DNA from: Apostichopus californicus
Lineage: Eukaryota; Echinodermata; Holothuroidea; Aspidochirotida; Stichopodidae
Direction of reading: 5' to 3'
Length of the DNA: 34,540 nucleotides
NCBI GenBank assembly: GCA_020650975.1
Contig: JAIPMN010001981.1
Coordinates: 1 to 34,540, forward strand
Shown: positions 1 to 10,290 of the stretch, piece after piece
Layout: each line of letters starts with the position of its first letter
Numbering within the stretch: the stretch's first letter is position 1
Translations under genes and position numbers: made by a program
The notes under the pieces: generated by a model
What the model was told of the DNA's origin: nothing
The model's input: only the letters and a program-made list of their open reading frames with translations
The model's database searches: none

Positions 1-608
1 TTCAATTATTCGAATTTTTAAAGCAAACTGCAGATATCACATCATATAAGTGAGCATGAAAATTGCGTTCCGGGATGAACAGCCTCAAATCTGTAGATGT
101 GCGTAGTGCTCGGTTCCGGAAATATCTGGTATATTTTAATTTCCTTCAACGAAGTTTTATAGTAGCCGTTATAAGAGGTTTAATATTTGTTCACCAATAA
201 ATTAACTGTGTCTGAATTTTCGAAAATTCCCTCAGGACCACCATTCTTCATCATACTTCCCTCTACTCGTGCAATTTTGACCGGTCTGTTAGGAGGTTTT
301 TCTATATTGGTGTCCATAGATGAAATTTTGTGCAACATTTTTGGAAGTGAATTTATTCACGAGAATTGTGAATTTTCAAATTCTGAACAAATAATGGGCT
401 TAAAAACTTGAAAAATGGTGCTTACGAGTATTGTGGGCCGCGACGTAGAATCACCTATACAAAAAGCAATGATCCACAGGAGATGCTATGAGGTCGAACA
501 GGATATGTGACTGGTGACAATCTTCAAAAAGGTTATGGATGAAAAAAAACTATTGGGAAATTCTTGGTTCTCGGGCAAAAGTGTACATTTGGTTGGTCAT
601 TTCAAGCC
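1..608. other. Unassigned sequence at window start, probably transposon-derived
   Basis: No gene or splice pattern is recognisable. The 74-codon frame at 187-411 starts with TTG and has no family resemblance. The region probably continues into the repeat sequence that ends at 946. Confidence 0.3.
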
Positions 609-707
609 CGAGAAGTGCCATTTCCGGTGATGTGGGGGGTATCAAAACCCGAAATTTTCTTGTACGCTGCGCGCCAACCGATGGTGGCGCTCCGCTTAGA
701 TAGTAAT
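609..707 (+). repeat. Shared repeat module, copy 1
   Basis: About 95 bp closely similar to 2462-2553. The last part is nearly identical in both copies (GCGCCAACCGATGGTGGCGC, then TCCGCTTAGATAGT); the first part shares GAAGTGCCATTTCC. The copies have the same orientation and bracket NSL1 exon 1. Confidence 0.75.
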
Positions 708-946
708 TCGCGCCCCCGAGTTAAAAATATGTGCACAAAAAAAGCGTGTCTGAAACGTTTCTGGTTTTTCTAGTTTTTGGCGAAATGTTTCACCATTTTG
801 TATCTAAGCACTCACAATTAACAAAAAAATTCAAAGGGTAGGGGGACAACCCCTCCCCCTAGACCCCTCCCCCAGGACGCAGATCACTAAAGTGCTACCA
901 TCGGGATGTCGGCCCCCCCTTTCTCAAAATCCTGGATCCGCCCCTG
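609..946. mobile_element. hAT-like element, one end only
   Basis: The sequence ends in CCTGGATCCGCCCCTG at 931-946, the inverse of CAGGGGCGGATCCAGG, a terminus style common in hAT-like non-autonomous elements. G- and C-runs near the end (840-870, 912-920) match the composition of the two other CAGGG elements in this window. No partner end beginning CAGGG is visible upstream, so the other end is deleted, diverged or outside the window. Positions 609-707 are also shared with the element in NSL1 intron 1 (2462-2553), so this stretch may be two nested repeats. Confidence 0.45.
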
Positions 947-1828
947 AAGTGTCATTACATATTTCAATGTAAGCCTAAATTATTATCATAAATAACAAGT
1001 CCCCCCGTCACTTTTTGACACCCAGAGAATATATTTGCTGCTTGTGTCAGTTAATATTAATTGTCAAAATAAATTGAGGTCTTTAAGCCATTAGGACTAA
1101 TTTCAAGTCTTTGTAGCGTAGGGTAGGACAACATGTTCTCACGTATATCTGAACATTATATTACTCAAATTATTCGACTTGTATGGTGTGTATGCTACAC
1201 CGTATATTTCATCGATGGTACAGGTGGCGGGAACATTGTAATATGGTTTACTGAATGGTAAACAACCCGCCTATCGGCCGCCTAAGCTTATGGTCTATAT
1301 CATTGGCTAATGCGTATCGCCCAAGAACCTATTCAACTATCCAATTAATTTCAGCGTTCCTGTCCTCGGTTTGCCGTTGCAAGTTCTATCATATAAGACG
1401 TCGATATAATAAAATTTGTAACACAAAACTAAGCGCAGTGACCGCTAGTTTTGAAACTGAAATTTGTAATGTTCTTGTTCGGATGCGCTGTTCAACTTCA
1501 ATTTCAAGACAGTTGCTTCGTTAGGTTCAACCAACGTTAAGCCTAACTTACTTTACAGACTGCTAATTAGGATATGGTCTAACTTAGCCTAACCTGTCAC
1601 TGTCCGTTGTATCATTGTCTCCTACTTTTACCAATAAATATCAATGTAGCCTCTATCTTGGGAAAATGTAAATACTAGTTGGTGTTGCAAGTGGCACAAA
1701 ATAACCAGCTGGTCTAATGACAGAGTTACGCTAGTACTTAGTAGTAGTACTGAGGTCATTAAGCTAAAGTAGTACTAGTTACTACATTAACCTAGGTTAT
1801 ACCAGTTAAGGACTAGACTAACGTTAAT
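947..1828 (+). promoter_or_regulatory. NSL1: NSL1 upstream region, presumed promoter and 5' UTR
   Basis: This stretch lies between a transposon end and the NSL1 start codon. It contains a reverse CCAAT-like element (ATTGGCTAAT, about 1301-1310) and no obvious TATA box. An 89-codon ATG-initiated frame at 1255-1524 resembles no protein I know and has no flanking splice logic. The transcription start cannot be placed from sequence, so the promoter role is inferred from position only. Confidence 0.3.
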
Positions 1829-4800
1829 ATGTCAAGTATGGAAAGTGAAAATAGTGATGAACTGAAGAAGAGTAACACCATAATTTGCTGCTGTAGTAAA
1901 TCTAACATTGAACAGGCTAACAGAAGGGTCTGCCTGAAAACAGTTTTCACAGATGTCAATGATGATGAGCTGGGTGAACGGTTGCAGAAAAGGTTTGAAG
2001 AGGTAAGGTTTCGATCATGCAGCGATAAACTAGGTCTACGTTACGCGAGGCAGTTTTGTAGTTGTGCCTAGCCTATACCCATACTGGAAAGTACGACCTT
2101 TCACACAAAGATCTTTGGCGTATGGAAATGTACGCCAACAAATTTGGCGTACGGCGTACATTACTGCCCCAGGAAAAAGTATGACAGTTGGCGTGGCGTA
2201 TCACGTAAGCGTGGAGGAAAATTCAGCCGCAACAGTGCAAGTGACGCAACATGGTTCAGACCATCGAGTTTAATAAATCTGGAGAAACTTTCACACAGTA
2301 AATACGCGCGTACGCGGGTACCATGCATGGAGGGTCATGTGATGTGTTCCAGGGTGGTACTAATATATTATTATCCCCGTTACGCATGATGATTTCACCC
2401 AAATTTTCATTACACGAAACCTCCAAATATACAATTACAGATGTAAGTTATATGGTCTGGGAAGTGCCATTTCCTGCGATCTGGGAGGCATTATGACCAA
2501 CAAATTTTTTGTACGCTCCGCGCCAACCGATGGTGGCGCTCCGCTTAGATAGTGTGGCGTACAAATACAGAACAAAACCACATCCACCTTGGCATATTTC
2601 TTTGGCATATGGTCAAAGTACTTTCCAGTATGGGCCTATACTTGGTGAATGCTGTATCACAGAACAAGAGATCCTTAAAAGAGCATCCTTCAAAGCCTTG
2701 AATTGATGTTAGCCCTGGGGCCTAATTACTTTATCCTGAACAAAGCATAAGCAACCAAATACTAGGCCTAGCACTGTTGTTCTTTGCCATATTACACCAG
2801 TGCCCATTTGAAAATGAAGTAATTAAATGTTTGATGGAAAGTCTTGATATGTTTTATGAAATTAATGATAAACTTATAGTTGTCCTTAACTTTCTCCTTT
2901 ATCGCCAAATGTGCAAAAAAAGTTTGCAGAAGGAGCAATGAATGCTATGCAAATGTGTTTCTGTGTAGTCCCACAAAGACCATAGCTCAGTATATTTGAG
3001 TCAAACAGATATTGAAGGCTATATTGAACTCTGATGAATAACATTTATTAACATGATTTAATTTTAAATATATGAATGTAGGCTATTTTAAAATCTATTG
3101 TTAGGAATTTAGAAAAGAAACTATTCAACTTATTTCTATCCTTTGTCTTTACAGATTTATAGCAGTGCAATTCATGAGAATGTTTCCATCGATCAAAAGA
3201 CTTGGAGTGAAGTTGCGGAAGAGGATAATTCTACCATAGGTATGTGTACAGGAGGAATGTGGTCTGACCAGACACGATTACGTAAAATCCTGAGCATCCT
3301 AGTATGAATGACTTTAGAAATTTGTATGGTGTGCCAATAGCGTGCCGTAAATCCTGAAATCGAAAGATGTCAAATTAAATTGACAGATGTGAATTAATTT
3401 TGATACATGTCAATTTCTTTCACATATGACAGTGTCTTCCAATCAAGAATGTTCAACATTGACATATTACAGAGTCCTCCAATGAGATTGCAGGGAACTG
3501 ACAGATGCCAATTTAAATCGTCATATGTTGATTTATATAACATATGACAGTTTCTTCCACTCAAAATCATTATGGATTGATGTGTGACTGAGTCCCGAAA
3601 TGAGATTTCAAGGAACTGACAGATGTCAATTTAATGCAACATATAATGCAGATTGCTTCCAATCAGAACCCTAGAATTTGAATGAGCCAATGAGAACAAG
3701 AGCAACTTATTTGTGGGAAAATGGTCAGATATTGATTTATACTGGTACATACAACAATTTTTTAAAATGAGAGCAAGAGAAACTGACATGTGCCAATTTA
3801 TCCAACATATGCAGATTTCTTCCAATCAGAACCCTAGAATTTGAATGAGCCAATCACAAAAAGAGAAACTCATTTGTGGAGAAATAATCAGATATTGATT
3901 ACTGGTACATACAACAATTTTTTAAATGAGAGCAAGAGAAACTGACATTTGCCAATTGATCCAACATATGTCAATTTCAGGACTTATGGCACCCTAGGTG
4001 CACCATAAGAGTAAGTGGCTTTATGCATACCATGCATGCACTACTTGGAGTACAGTTAGTGAAGTTTCTACAACTTGGTTCTGCACTCTGCAGGACCTGG
4101 AAATAACGTGGAAAAGGACACAGTGTCAACAACAACATTGTAAAGGTCTAGGCAGATAACTATGCTGTGCCATTAAAGGATACATGTTGAAATTTCTTAC
4201 AGTTCTTCTATAGATGTTCTTTCAGCTTGGAAAACATTTTCAATGCATGGCAGCAATGTTGAGTTGCACTCATGCACTGTATTTAGCTTTTGTTATGGAT
4301 GCTCAGTCAGTGGTGTGCACAGGATTCCAAAGGTGGGAGGACAACAACTTCTAAAATCCCCTGACTGATTTAGATAGAGGCTGAACCTACATGGAATGGC
4401 CAAGGGCCAATGAAGGATGCTTATAAAGGAGGGGGCTAGCCCTGGTGTTCAAGTGGACTCCAATGCAGGGGGGTCTGGGGTTACAGGTTGTAAACTTCTA
4501 AAGACAATAACGATGTGCCAGTAAGAGAAAACCCTTTTGTGGGTGGCAGTAGCATATGTTTACAATATGTGACCATTATTTGAACTTTGTAAAATTTTTT
4601 GGGGCCAGTTCTGATGAAAGTTTTTGTCAATTTTGTCATTAAAGTTTTTGGTATCTTTGCTTAAGAAGTAGTAAAACTTGTCAAGATTGGCAAGGTCTTA
4701 TAGCAACATTTCTCAGCTATTATTGTCAACATGCATCATGTGCATTAGTGTTGGCAACATGCATCATGTTCATTAGTGTTGGCAACATGCACACTTACTA

Positions 4801-7800
4801 CATTTTAGCACTCCAAAGAAAGAAAAAATCAATCGTGGGTGCTCCACGTTTCACTACATATATCCTTTCTCGCTGCCAGATTTTGATCCGGTGGATTCGA
4901 GCCTGAAGGAGAAGATGGACGAGAAGATCGTCGAGTTGGACGATCTGATCGTAGAGACGAGTGGCAAGAGGAAGATGATACCACCACAGACAGCGAGGCA
5001 GTTAGCAAAGTTGATGAAAGCGAAGCGGAAATCAAGCGTAAGTTTGGCAGAGGTTATGTAAGAAACCAAGACAAAGTCATACAAGATGTATGGTAAACCA
5101 ATAAAGGATATTTTACAATATATATTTATATAATAGGATAAACAAGCCCTATTGTCAACTGACTGGAAAGTCCTCAAACTGCGGGTCGTTAAACTGACCT
5201 ACAGTTGGATCACCAAAAATAATTTGTAGTGGGTTTTACAGGATTTGAGAGCCAGATTAAGAGCCAGCCAATCACAGAACTCTTAGTGATATCAAGCAAT
5301 GGTTGATGTTATCCAACCGTAACAGAGTATTTAACTATTGAAGTGTGAAGCTAAACAAACGACAGTGAGAAAATTCACTGGACATACTATATATCACATA
5401 TTCATAATTAGTGACATGTTTAGTTCAACTATTATTATAACACTGTCACTTGCCTCTCCATGCACTTTCCTTCCCTTCTTACTGCCCTCCCCTCCCACCC
5501 CCTCCACCATCCAATTCTTTAATTCAAACCCCTAAAAATACATATATAACATGTTTAGAGAAAGATTTAATTTTATGATTATTATAAAATTTTATGTTTT
5601 AATTTTGTTTTTTTAGGTATTTTCTATGCAGGCTCCTGATAACAAGCCATCGTCGACCCAGAGGTTACCGTTAGATGAGAAGGGTAAGTAATTGTCGTGC
5701 AACAAACTTCTCTAGCATCTTTCTCATCTCAAATTCTTAAAGTTTAACCCTACTTCATATGGTAATAAATGGTCAAAATACAAACGGTACCATATTTCCA
5801 TATCATATTTTACTCCGTTGGAATGATACTGAAGGTTAGAACCTCTAGGAAAATACATATGTTATCCTGGAGAATTTATATCAGTGACCTGAACAATACA
5901 AGCCAGATGGTAACACTGAGTTGTTCTATAACTGAGGGTGCTAGATAGAATCCTATACTTGGCCAATAATTTTGCTGCTCTGTTAACTTTGTCTACGATT
6001 CCCTTGTCGGTTGCCTGTCGTTAATTCACCATTCAAAAGATATACGCAAAACTCAGAAATTTCTCTTGAATAATCACTTACCTATTACTTTCTGGTGTAC
6101 AGTAGAACTGTATCATAATCTCTGGTTACACGTTATTACGTGAATACAATGAAATCGGCCCGGCACTCCCCACCATGGTTAAAACTTGGGATCGCCAGCA
6201 ACCAAAAGCTGGATAGCTCGGTTTAAGGAGCCCAGGCCTTGTATCCCAGAAGTCACTGGTTGGAATCACATTCCCGCAAATAATTATGTTTGCATTTTCA
6301 AGCTTTCCTGTTCATCCAAAAAGTCTCCAGAAGCCAGTAGTTTCCCTTAAGATTAACTTCAATAGCAAATGAAGTGTCCCAATTAAAATATATATGCTAA
6401 TTAGAATAGATACTATCTTCTATGAAATTGTGTAGGGTCAATGCCTAAGTGTTGGGAATTTGAGAAGCAACAGACCCATGGTTCACACAGGGTACGGAAA
6501 ATGGATAAAGTAAGGAAAAGGAAACACCTCAACTAAGCTTCATCATGTCATCTTTAGTGTTCATGGCTCTTCAATATCCCTCATCCAAAACAAAAAGGAA
6601 CAAAAGGGGCTAGGCTACAAAATTGCAAGAGTTACAAATGTTAGGCTTACTTTAGATATCTAAGCATTTGGTCATCATTCTAGTGTGTAGGCTTCACAGT
6701 AAAACTGTTAGTCGTGTTCTGGTGTAGAAAAAGTTTGGTATTTTATTTGTTTAAATGCGTGGGTACCGTGCAGACAATATCGTCTCCTTTACCATCACAA
6801 CCTCAAGGGGCAAAACAAAATCCTTATCTTGAAGCATACCGTATGGCAAGAGAAATAATAAGTTGTAATGTAACCAACATCTTTAACTGAAAGACATTTA
6901 TTTTGAGGTGTCCATTTCCTTGATCCTAGTCAGTATTTATTTCATATTTAATTAATATATCGTTGTATTGTCTTTCCTTTCTTGACATGACTTTTGAAAT
7001 TTAGTGATATCTTATCATGTTGTTTTATTTCTTGTAGAACTTGTGAGGCATAGGGGAAAACTAGAAGCCTCCTGTAAAGGATTTGAATCATCTTCTAAGG
7101 TGAGCGTTGCTGTGATGTAACAGCACCTACAAGATATATCATTCCTATGTAAAATTCCACAGTTTTCTATTCCATTGTAAGGATTTGTGCTATCAGACAC
7201 ACACCTGTGTCCTTGATCAATTTCAGGTAAACTAGCCAAAAAATTATAAAATTGCATAGCTACATGAAATCTGTATTTCTTAGGTGCATCATAAAATTTG
7301 AAAAGAATGCATCATGGCAGGCGGGGGGTTTTGTTAAACAGCATTGCAAACATTATCCCTTAGAAGTAATGTGCAAAAGAAAACAGAAAAATTGCCAAAG
7401 TTGTAATTTCTTGCTGTCACATGTCATTTGACTTGCTAAAGTCTTTTAACTTATAAGTGAACATGGAAACAGGTAATACCTTTTCCATGCAATGAGATAT
7501 TTCCTTTCTTGTTGTGTCCTTGAAATGCAAGTTGATGTATGTATTTACTATTTAAATTATACACCTATGGAATAAACCCAAACACTTCATTTACTATCTG
7601 TGACATTTCAAAACCAAGAGGGTCGTTTGTGAGGCGACACTAATGTCATTATTATGTCCCCATTATTTAAGGGGTGAATTTAGGAACAAAATTAAAATTG
7701 AATATGTTATATACCATTAAAAATTTAAGAAACACATTGCTGTTCATAGATATAAGTGACTGAACTATTAAGTCTAAATCACGGCCAATTAGGTCAGTTC

Positions 7801-8969
7801 ATCGTAAAAGTAAGATTTTATGGCCTGGAATGACATGTTTACATTTCATTATTAATTTGTCAAGGAAAATATGGTGTTTAATATCATCCAATGGTGCTCT
7901 CTGATGTATTTCGCATAGGAACATGTTTGGGTTGAGTTATTAGAATTTATAAAACAATGGATTATTGTTAACGTTGAGGGCGGCTGCAGTGAAGAACAGA
8001 CATCATTATATCTCCACAACATTATTAGCAGGACCATAACAGAGGTTTATTATTTTACTTATTTGGGTTTGTTTGTTTAATTACAATTGCAATTTGAAAT
8101 TGATGTAAACAACTAGTTCTCCTCCCGACGACCTGATTTTGGTTAATACAGAACATAACTTTTTCGTCTCAGAAGACCATTTAAAATTTGTAGTGGCTAT
8201 GATGCTTACAATTTGTAGGAAACAGCTCCCCGATAGAATTCAGTTTACACTTCAAGTCGTTTCTCTTCTGTAAATCTAAGGAATCTTCCCTATTGTTGTG
8301 AACCTAATCTCGGTCATAACATATGATATCAACAGGGGGTGGTGGAGCCAGGGACAAATGCCCTCCCCATTTTGTGAAAAATCTCGCAAGGAACCCATTT
8401 GATAAATTACAAGTGCTCCATTTTGTTTAAAAAAAGTCCTTTTTTCATTAATTTTGTTTTCAACTAATTTAAGAAATATCCTTTTGTTGAAAAGTATTCA
8501 AATCCTGGAAGATGTGTATAGTATAGAAGACACAGGGGATATACTTTGTTGGATAGTTTCATGTAAGTTTGTGGTTTGCCCACCTCAAACCAAAATCACA
8601 TGCCCCTCGATGTTTGTGCCCCTCCAGATTGTTGAACCCCCCACTTCCTCCGCCCCTGGATATCACACTGGTTCATTTACTATCTTTTGATTATTCCAGT
8701 CTTTACCAGCAATGGAGGACAAAGTGTCCAGACTGAAAGATGCTCTGTCATTGTCAAACTCAATGGCCGGTAGCTACACATACAGAGTCTTGCAAAAACC
8801 TCTCCCGGACGAAGCCTTACTGGCAACTTCGCTGACTCCTCTCAAGAAAAGATTAGAAGAGACGCCAGAATCGAGAACCACCAAAAACCCGGAAGTCGCG
8901 GAGAAAGTAAGACGTGGACATCCCATCAACAGGTACCATCTGAGGTCAGGGACTCCAAGCAAAGACTAG
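1829..8969 (+). CDS. NSL1: NSL1, MIS12 kinetochore complex subunit (6 exons, complete)
   Basis: Exons 1829-2002, 3155-3239, 4880-5037, 5617-5683, 7038-7099 and 8700-8969 join in phase to give 271 residues; I recall about 281 for human NSL1. All introns are GT-AG with good donors (GTAAGG, GTATGT, GTAAGT, GTAAGT, GTGAGC). Family match: residues 62-75 (SAIHENVSIDQKTW) resemble the human AVQENISI region; residues 95-118 are the acidic helix LKEKMDEKIVELDDLIVETS followed by GKRK; SLPAM (from residue 183) matches the human SLPAL segment; the basic tail ends in YHLRSG, like human YPLRP. NSL1 forms the MIS12 complex with MIS12, DSN1 and PMF1, linking CENP-C to NDC80 at the outer kinetochore; in human its C-terminal tail contacts the SPC24/SPC25 end of NDC80. 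The start ATG has A at -3 and an in-frame TAG at 1814-1816; ATG at 1838 is a stronger-context alternative. Exon 4 (residues 140-162) is the least certain by similarity. Confidence 0.9.
2078..2634. mobile_element. 557-bp inverted-repeat DNA element in NSL1 intron 1
   Basis: A perfect 17-bp terminal inverted repeat, CCCATACTGGAAAGTAC, opens the element at 2078 and closes it at 2634. Inverted similarity continues less perfectly inward (TTTGGCGTATGG against TTTGACCATATGCC). The sequence is flanked by the 6-bp direct repeat CCTATA at 2072-2077 and 2635-2640, the expected target-site duplication. No transposase frame is present, so it is non-autonomous. The interior is rich in TGGCGTAC words and includes the module shared with 609-707. 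The superfamily is uncertain. It begins 75 bp after exon 1. Confidence 0.75.
2462..2553 (+). repeat. Shared repeat module, copy 2
   Basis: Second copy of the module at 609-707, lying inside the 2078-2634 inverted-repeat element. Similarity stops abruptly after CTTAGATAGT, where this copy continues into the element's right arm (GTGGCGTACAAAT). Confidence 0.75.
3379..3990. repeat. Diverged tandem repeats in NSL1 intron 2
   Basis: Five successive copies of a segment beginning near CTGACAGATGYCAATTTAA and ending CAACATATG start near 3379, 3496, 3614, 3781 and 3941. The last two full units are the most alike: both contain CCAATCAGAACCCTAGAATT, TGAATGAGCCAAT, CAGATATTGATT and ACTGGTACATACAAC and are about 160 bp long, while earlier units are about 120 bp. 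Older copies are more diverged, as expected for stepwise local duplication. No coding signal. Confidence 0.7.
4727..4794. repeat. 28-bp tandem repeat, about 2.5 copies
   Basis: CAACATGCATCATG followed by TGCATTAGTGTTGG repeats with starts at 4727, 4755 and 4783. It lies in NSL1 intron 2, about 90 bp before exon 3. Confidence 0.7.
6205..6277 (+). repeat. tRNA-like SINE fragment in NSL1 intron 4
   Basis: GGATAGCTCGGTTTAAGGAG (6211-6230) resembles a pol III A box in a tRNA D arm, and CACTGGTTGGAATCAC (6254-6269) resembles a B box and T arm at the expected distance. The B box departs from GGTTCGAATCC, and no intact cloverleaf acceptor stem is evident, so a tRNA-derived SINE head or tRNA pseudogene is more likely than a working tRNA. 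Confidence 0.4.
8333..8658. mobile_element. hAT-like MITE in NSL1 intron 5
   Basis: The element starts CAGGGG at 8333 and ends CCCCTG at 8658, flanked by GATATCAA (8325-8332) and GATATCAC (8659-8666), an 8-bp target duplication with one mismatch. The CAGGG termini and 8-bp duplication are hAT hallmarks. Beyond the first 6 bp the terminal repeats match only loosely (both G-rich with GGAGG words). At 326 bp with no transposase frame it is non-autonomous. Its right end is 41 bp before exon 6. Confidence 0.65.
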
Positions 8970-9674
8970 ATAAAGCAAAACATTGGGATTTGGGACAGAG
9001 AGATATGTAATATGGCTTGACAGGATTCACTCCATTTTTTACATAATCTGTTAAGGTCATTTCAAACTGGACGAAAGGTCTTGTTTTGTTACACCTCTTG
9101 AAGTTGGATCAAGTTTGCCTCAGGTTTGGGTATTAGTGACTAAGGAACGCTTACAAAACTGCAAGCCTGCATTCCGTTTATCTTCTACTGTTTTATGGTG
9201 TTGAGGACTTCTGCTGTGTGAACTTTTGGCCTCTGTGATATCTCAAATTGTACACCCAAGTTCAGTATATGGTACTCATGCATATTCACGTATAGAAAAT
9301 CGGCAAGGCTTGTTTATTTCCTGTACATTTCATATATTCCATTAAGTTAATCGTGTGGACTAGTTGCTTGCATCTTACATCTGCCATTAAATTGCTGTAG
9401 GCCTGGACTATACCCGTGTTGATGCTCCTATCAGAAAGTACAGGGCATTCCAGAGGTCATATTAATGCGGCTGCTGCGAACGGGAGTCAAACATACCTAG
9501 CTGCTGTTAATCTGACAACAAGGCACCTGTGAGTGATATGAAGCATGGTAACATGTAATTTAATAACATCAAATCAACTATCCAGAAATGCTGGCAGTCT
9601 TCCAAAACTAGTCGATCATCGAGAATTTGTGATTAAAGGGACAGTCCGGTAGCTGACGATCTTCCATTAATAAA
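8970..9674 (+). other. NSL1: Probable NSL1 3' UTR
   Basis: No other gene is visible after the NSL1 stop. The first canonical polyadenylation signal I see on this strand is AATAAA at 9669-9674, giving a 3' UTR of about 0.7 kb if used. The exact end is unknown. Confidence 0.35.
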
Positions 9675-9734
9675 AATGCTGTAAATTTATGCATCTTTAG
9701 ATCCAAACCACATCCTCATAGCATGTTGTATGTT

Positions 9735-10290
9735 GAAGATATGAATTTTGGTTACTTCCATAGGCAGGGAAGTAACCTATGCACTAAATTTGGTAGGTGT
9801 ATTCATGTGTGTGTGTGTGTGTGACGCCCTAGCTTGTAAACACCCTTTCTCCGGGACCTGAGCATCAAAGTTGCTCATTTTGCATAGTAGGATAGCCTTA
9901 TGTAGTGTACAAGTCTTGCACAATTGGGTGTAGAGTTCTTTTAAGGTCACGAGGGGTCCAAACTTGAAATCCTTGTAAACACGATACCTCCAGATGGGAA
10001 CTTCATTGGCTCTCATATTTTGCATGTGGCTTCCATGTAATGAGTACAAGATGAACGGAGGTCAAAGGTCATTTGGGGTCAGCAGAGGGCAAAATGTGAA
10101 AATCTCAAATATGCTGTATCTCCAGAACTGGAATAACATAGGAGCTCATATACGCAAGGTATGAACGTCTTATTTAGTGTAAAAATTTTGCACAATTTGG
10201 TGTAGGTCAAAGGTCGTTTAAAGTCATCAGAATTCAAACCCTGAAAATCTTGTAAGAACAATATCTCAGTCAAAATAAGTTCCATTCAAT
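9735..10290 (+). repeat. Hairpin/TG/tandem-repeat dispersed element, copy 1
   Basis: In order: a perfect 10-bp stem GGTTACTTCC / GGAAGTAACC with an 8-nt loop (9750-9777); a TG run (about 9806-9822); then GCTTGTAAACACC, and diverged units of roughly 110-130 bp carrying GGTCAAAGGTCATTTGGGGTCA-like words, CTTGTAA(A/G)A(A/C)C and 'TATCTCCAGA' words. It ends near CAATCAATCAATCAACC. The same order recurs inverted at 16130-16605. Read-through frames in it (minus strand, 9777-10285) are by-products of the repeat. Confidence 0.65.

Noticed and set aside
187..411. 74-codon plus-strand frame near the window start
   Set aside because: Starts at TTG, resembles no family, and sits beside transposon sequence.
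1255..1524. 89-codon ATG frame upstream of NSL1
   Set aside because: No family resemblance or splice context; more likely NSL1 upstream or leader sequence.
4308..4480. Possible transposon starting CAGTGGTGTGCACAGG
   Set aside because: No matching opposite end or target duplication could be found.
4829..5177. Two minus-strand frames across NSL1 exon 3
   Set aside because: They are antisense shadows of the exon encoding the acidic helix.
6205..6277. Functional tRNA gene
   Set aside because: The B box is degraded and no acceptor stem pairs; treated as a SINE fragment.
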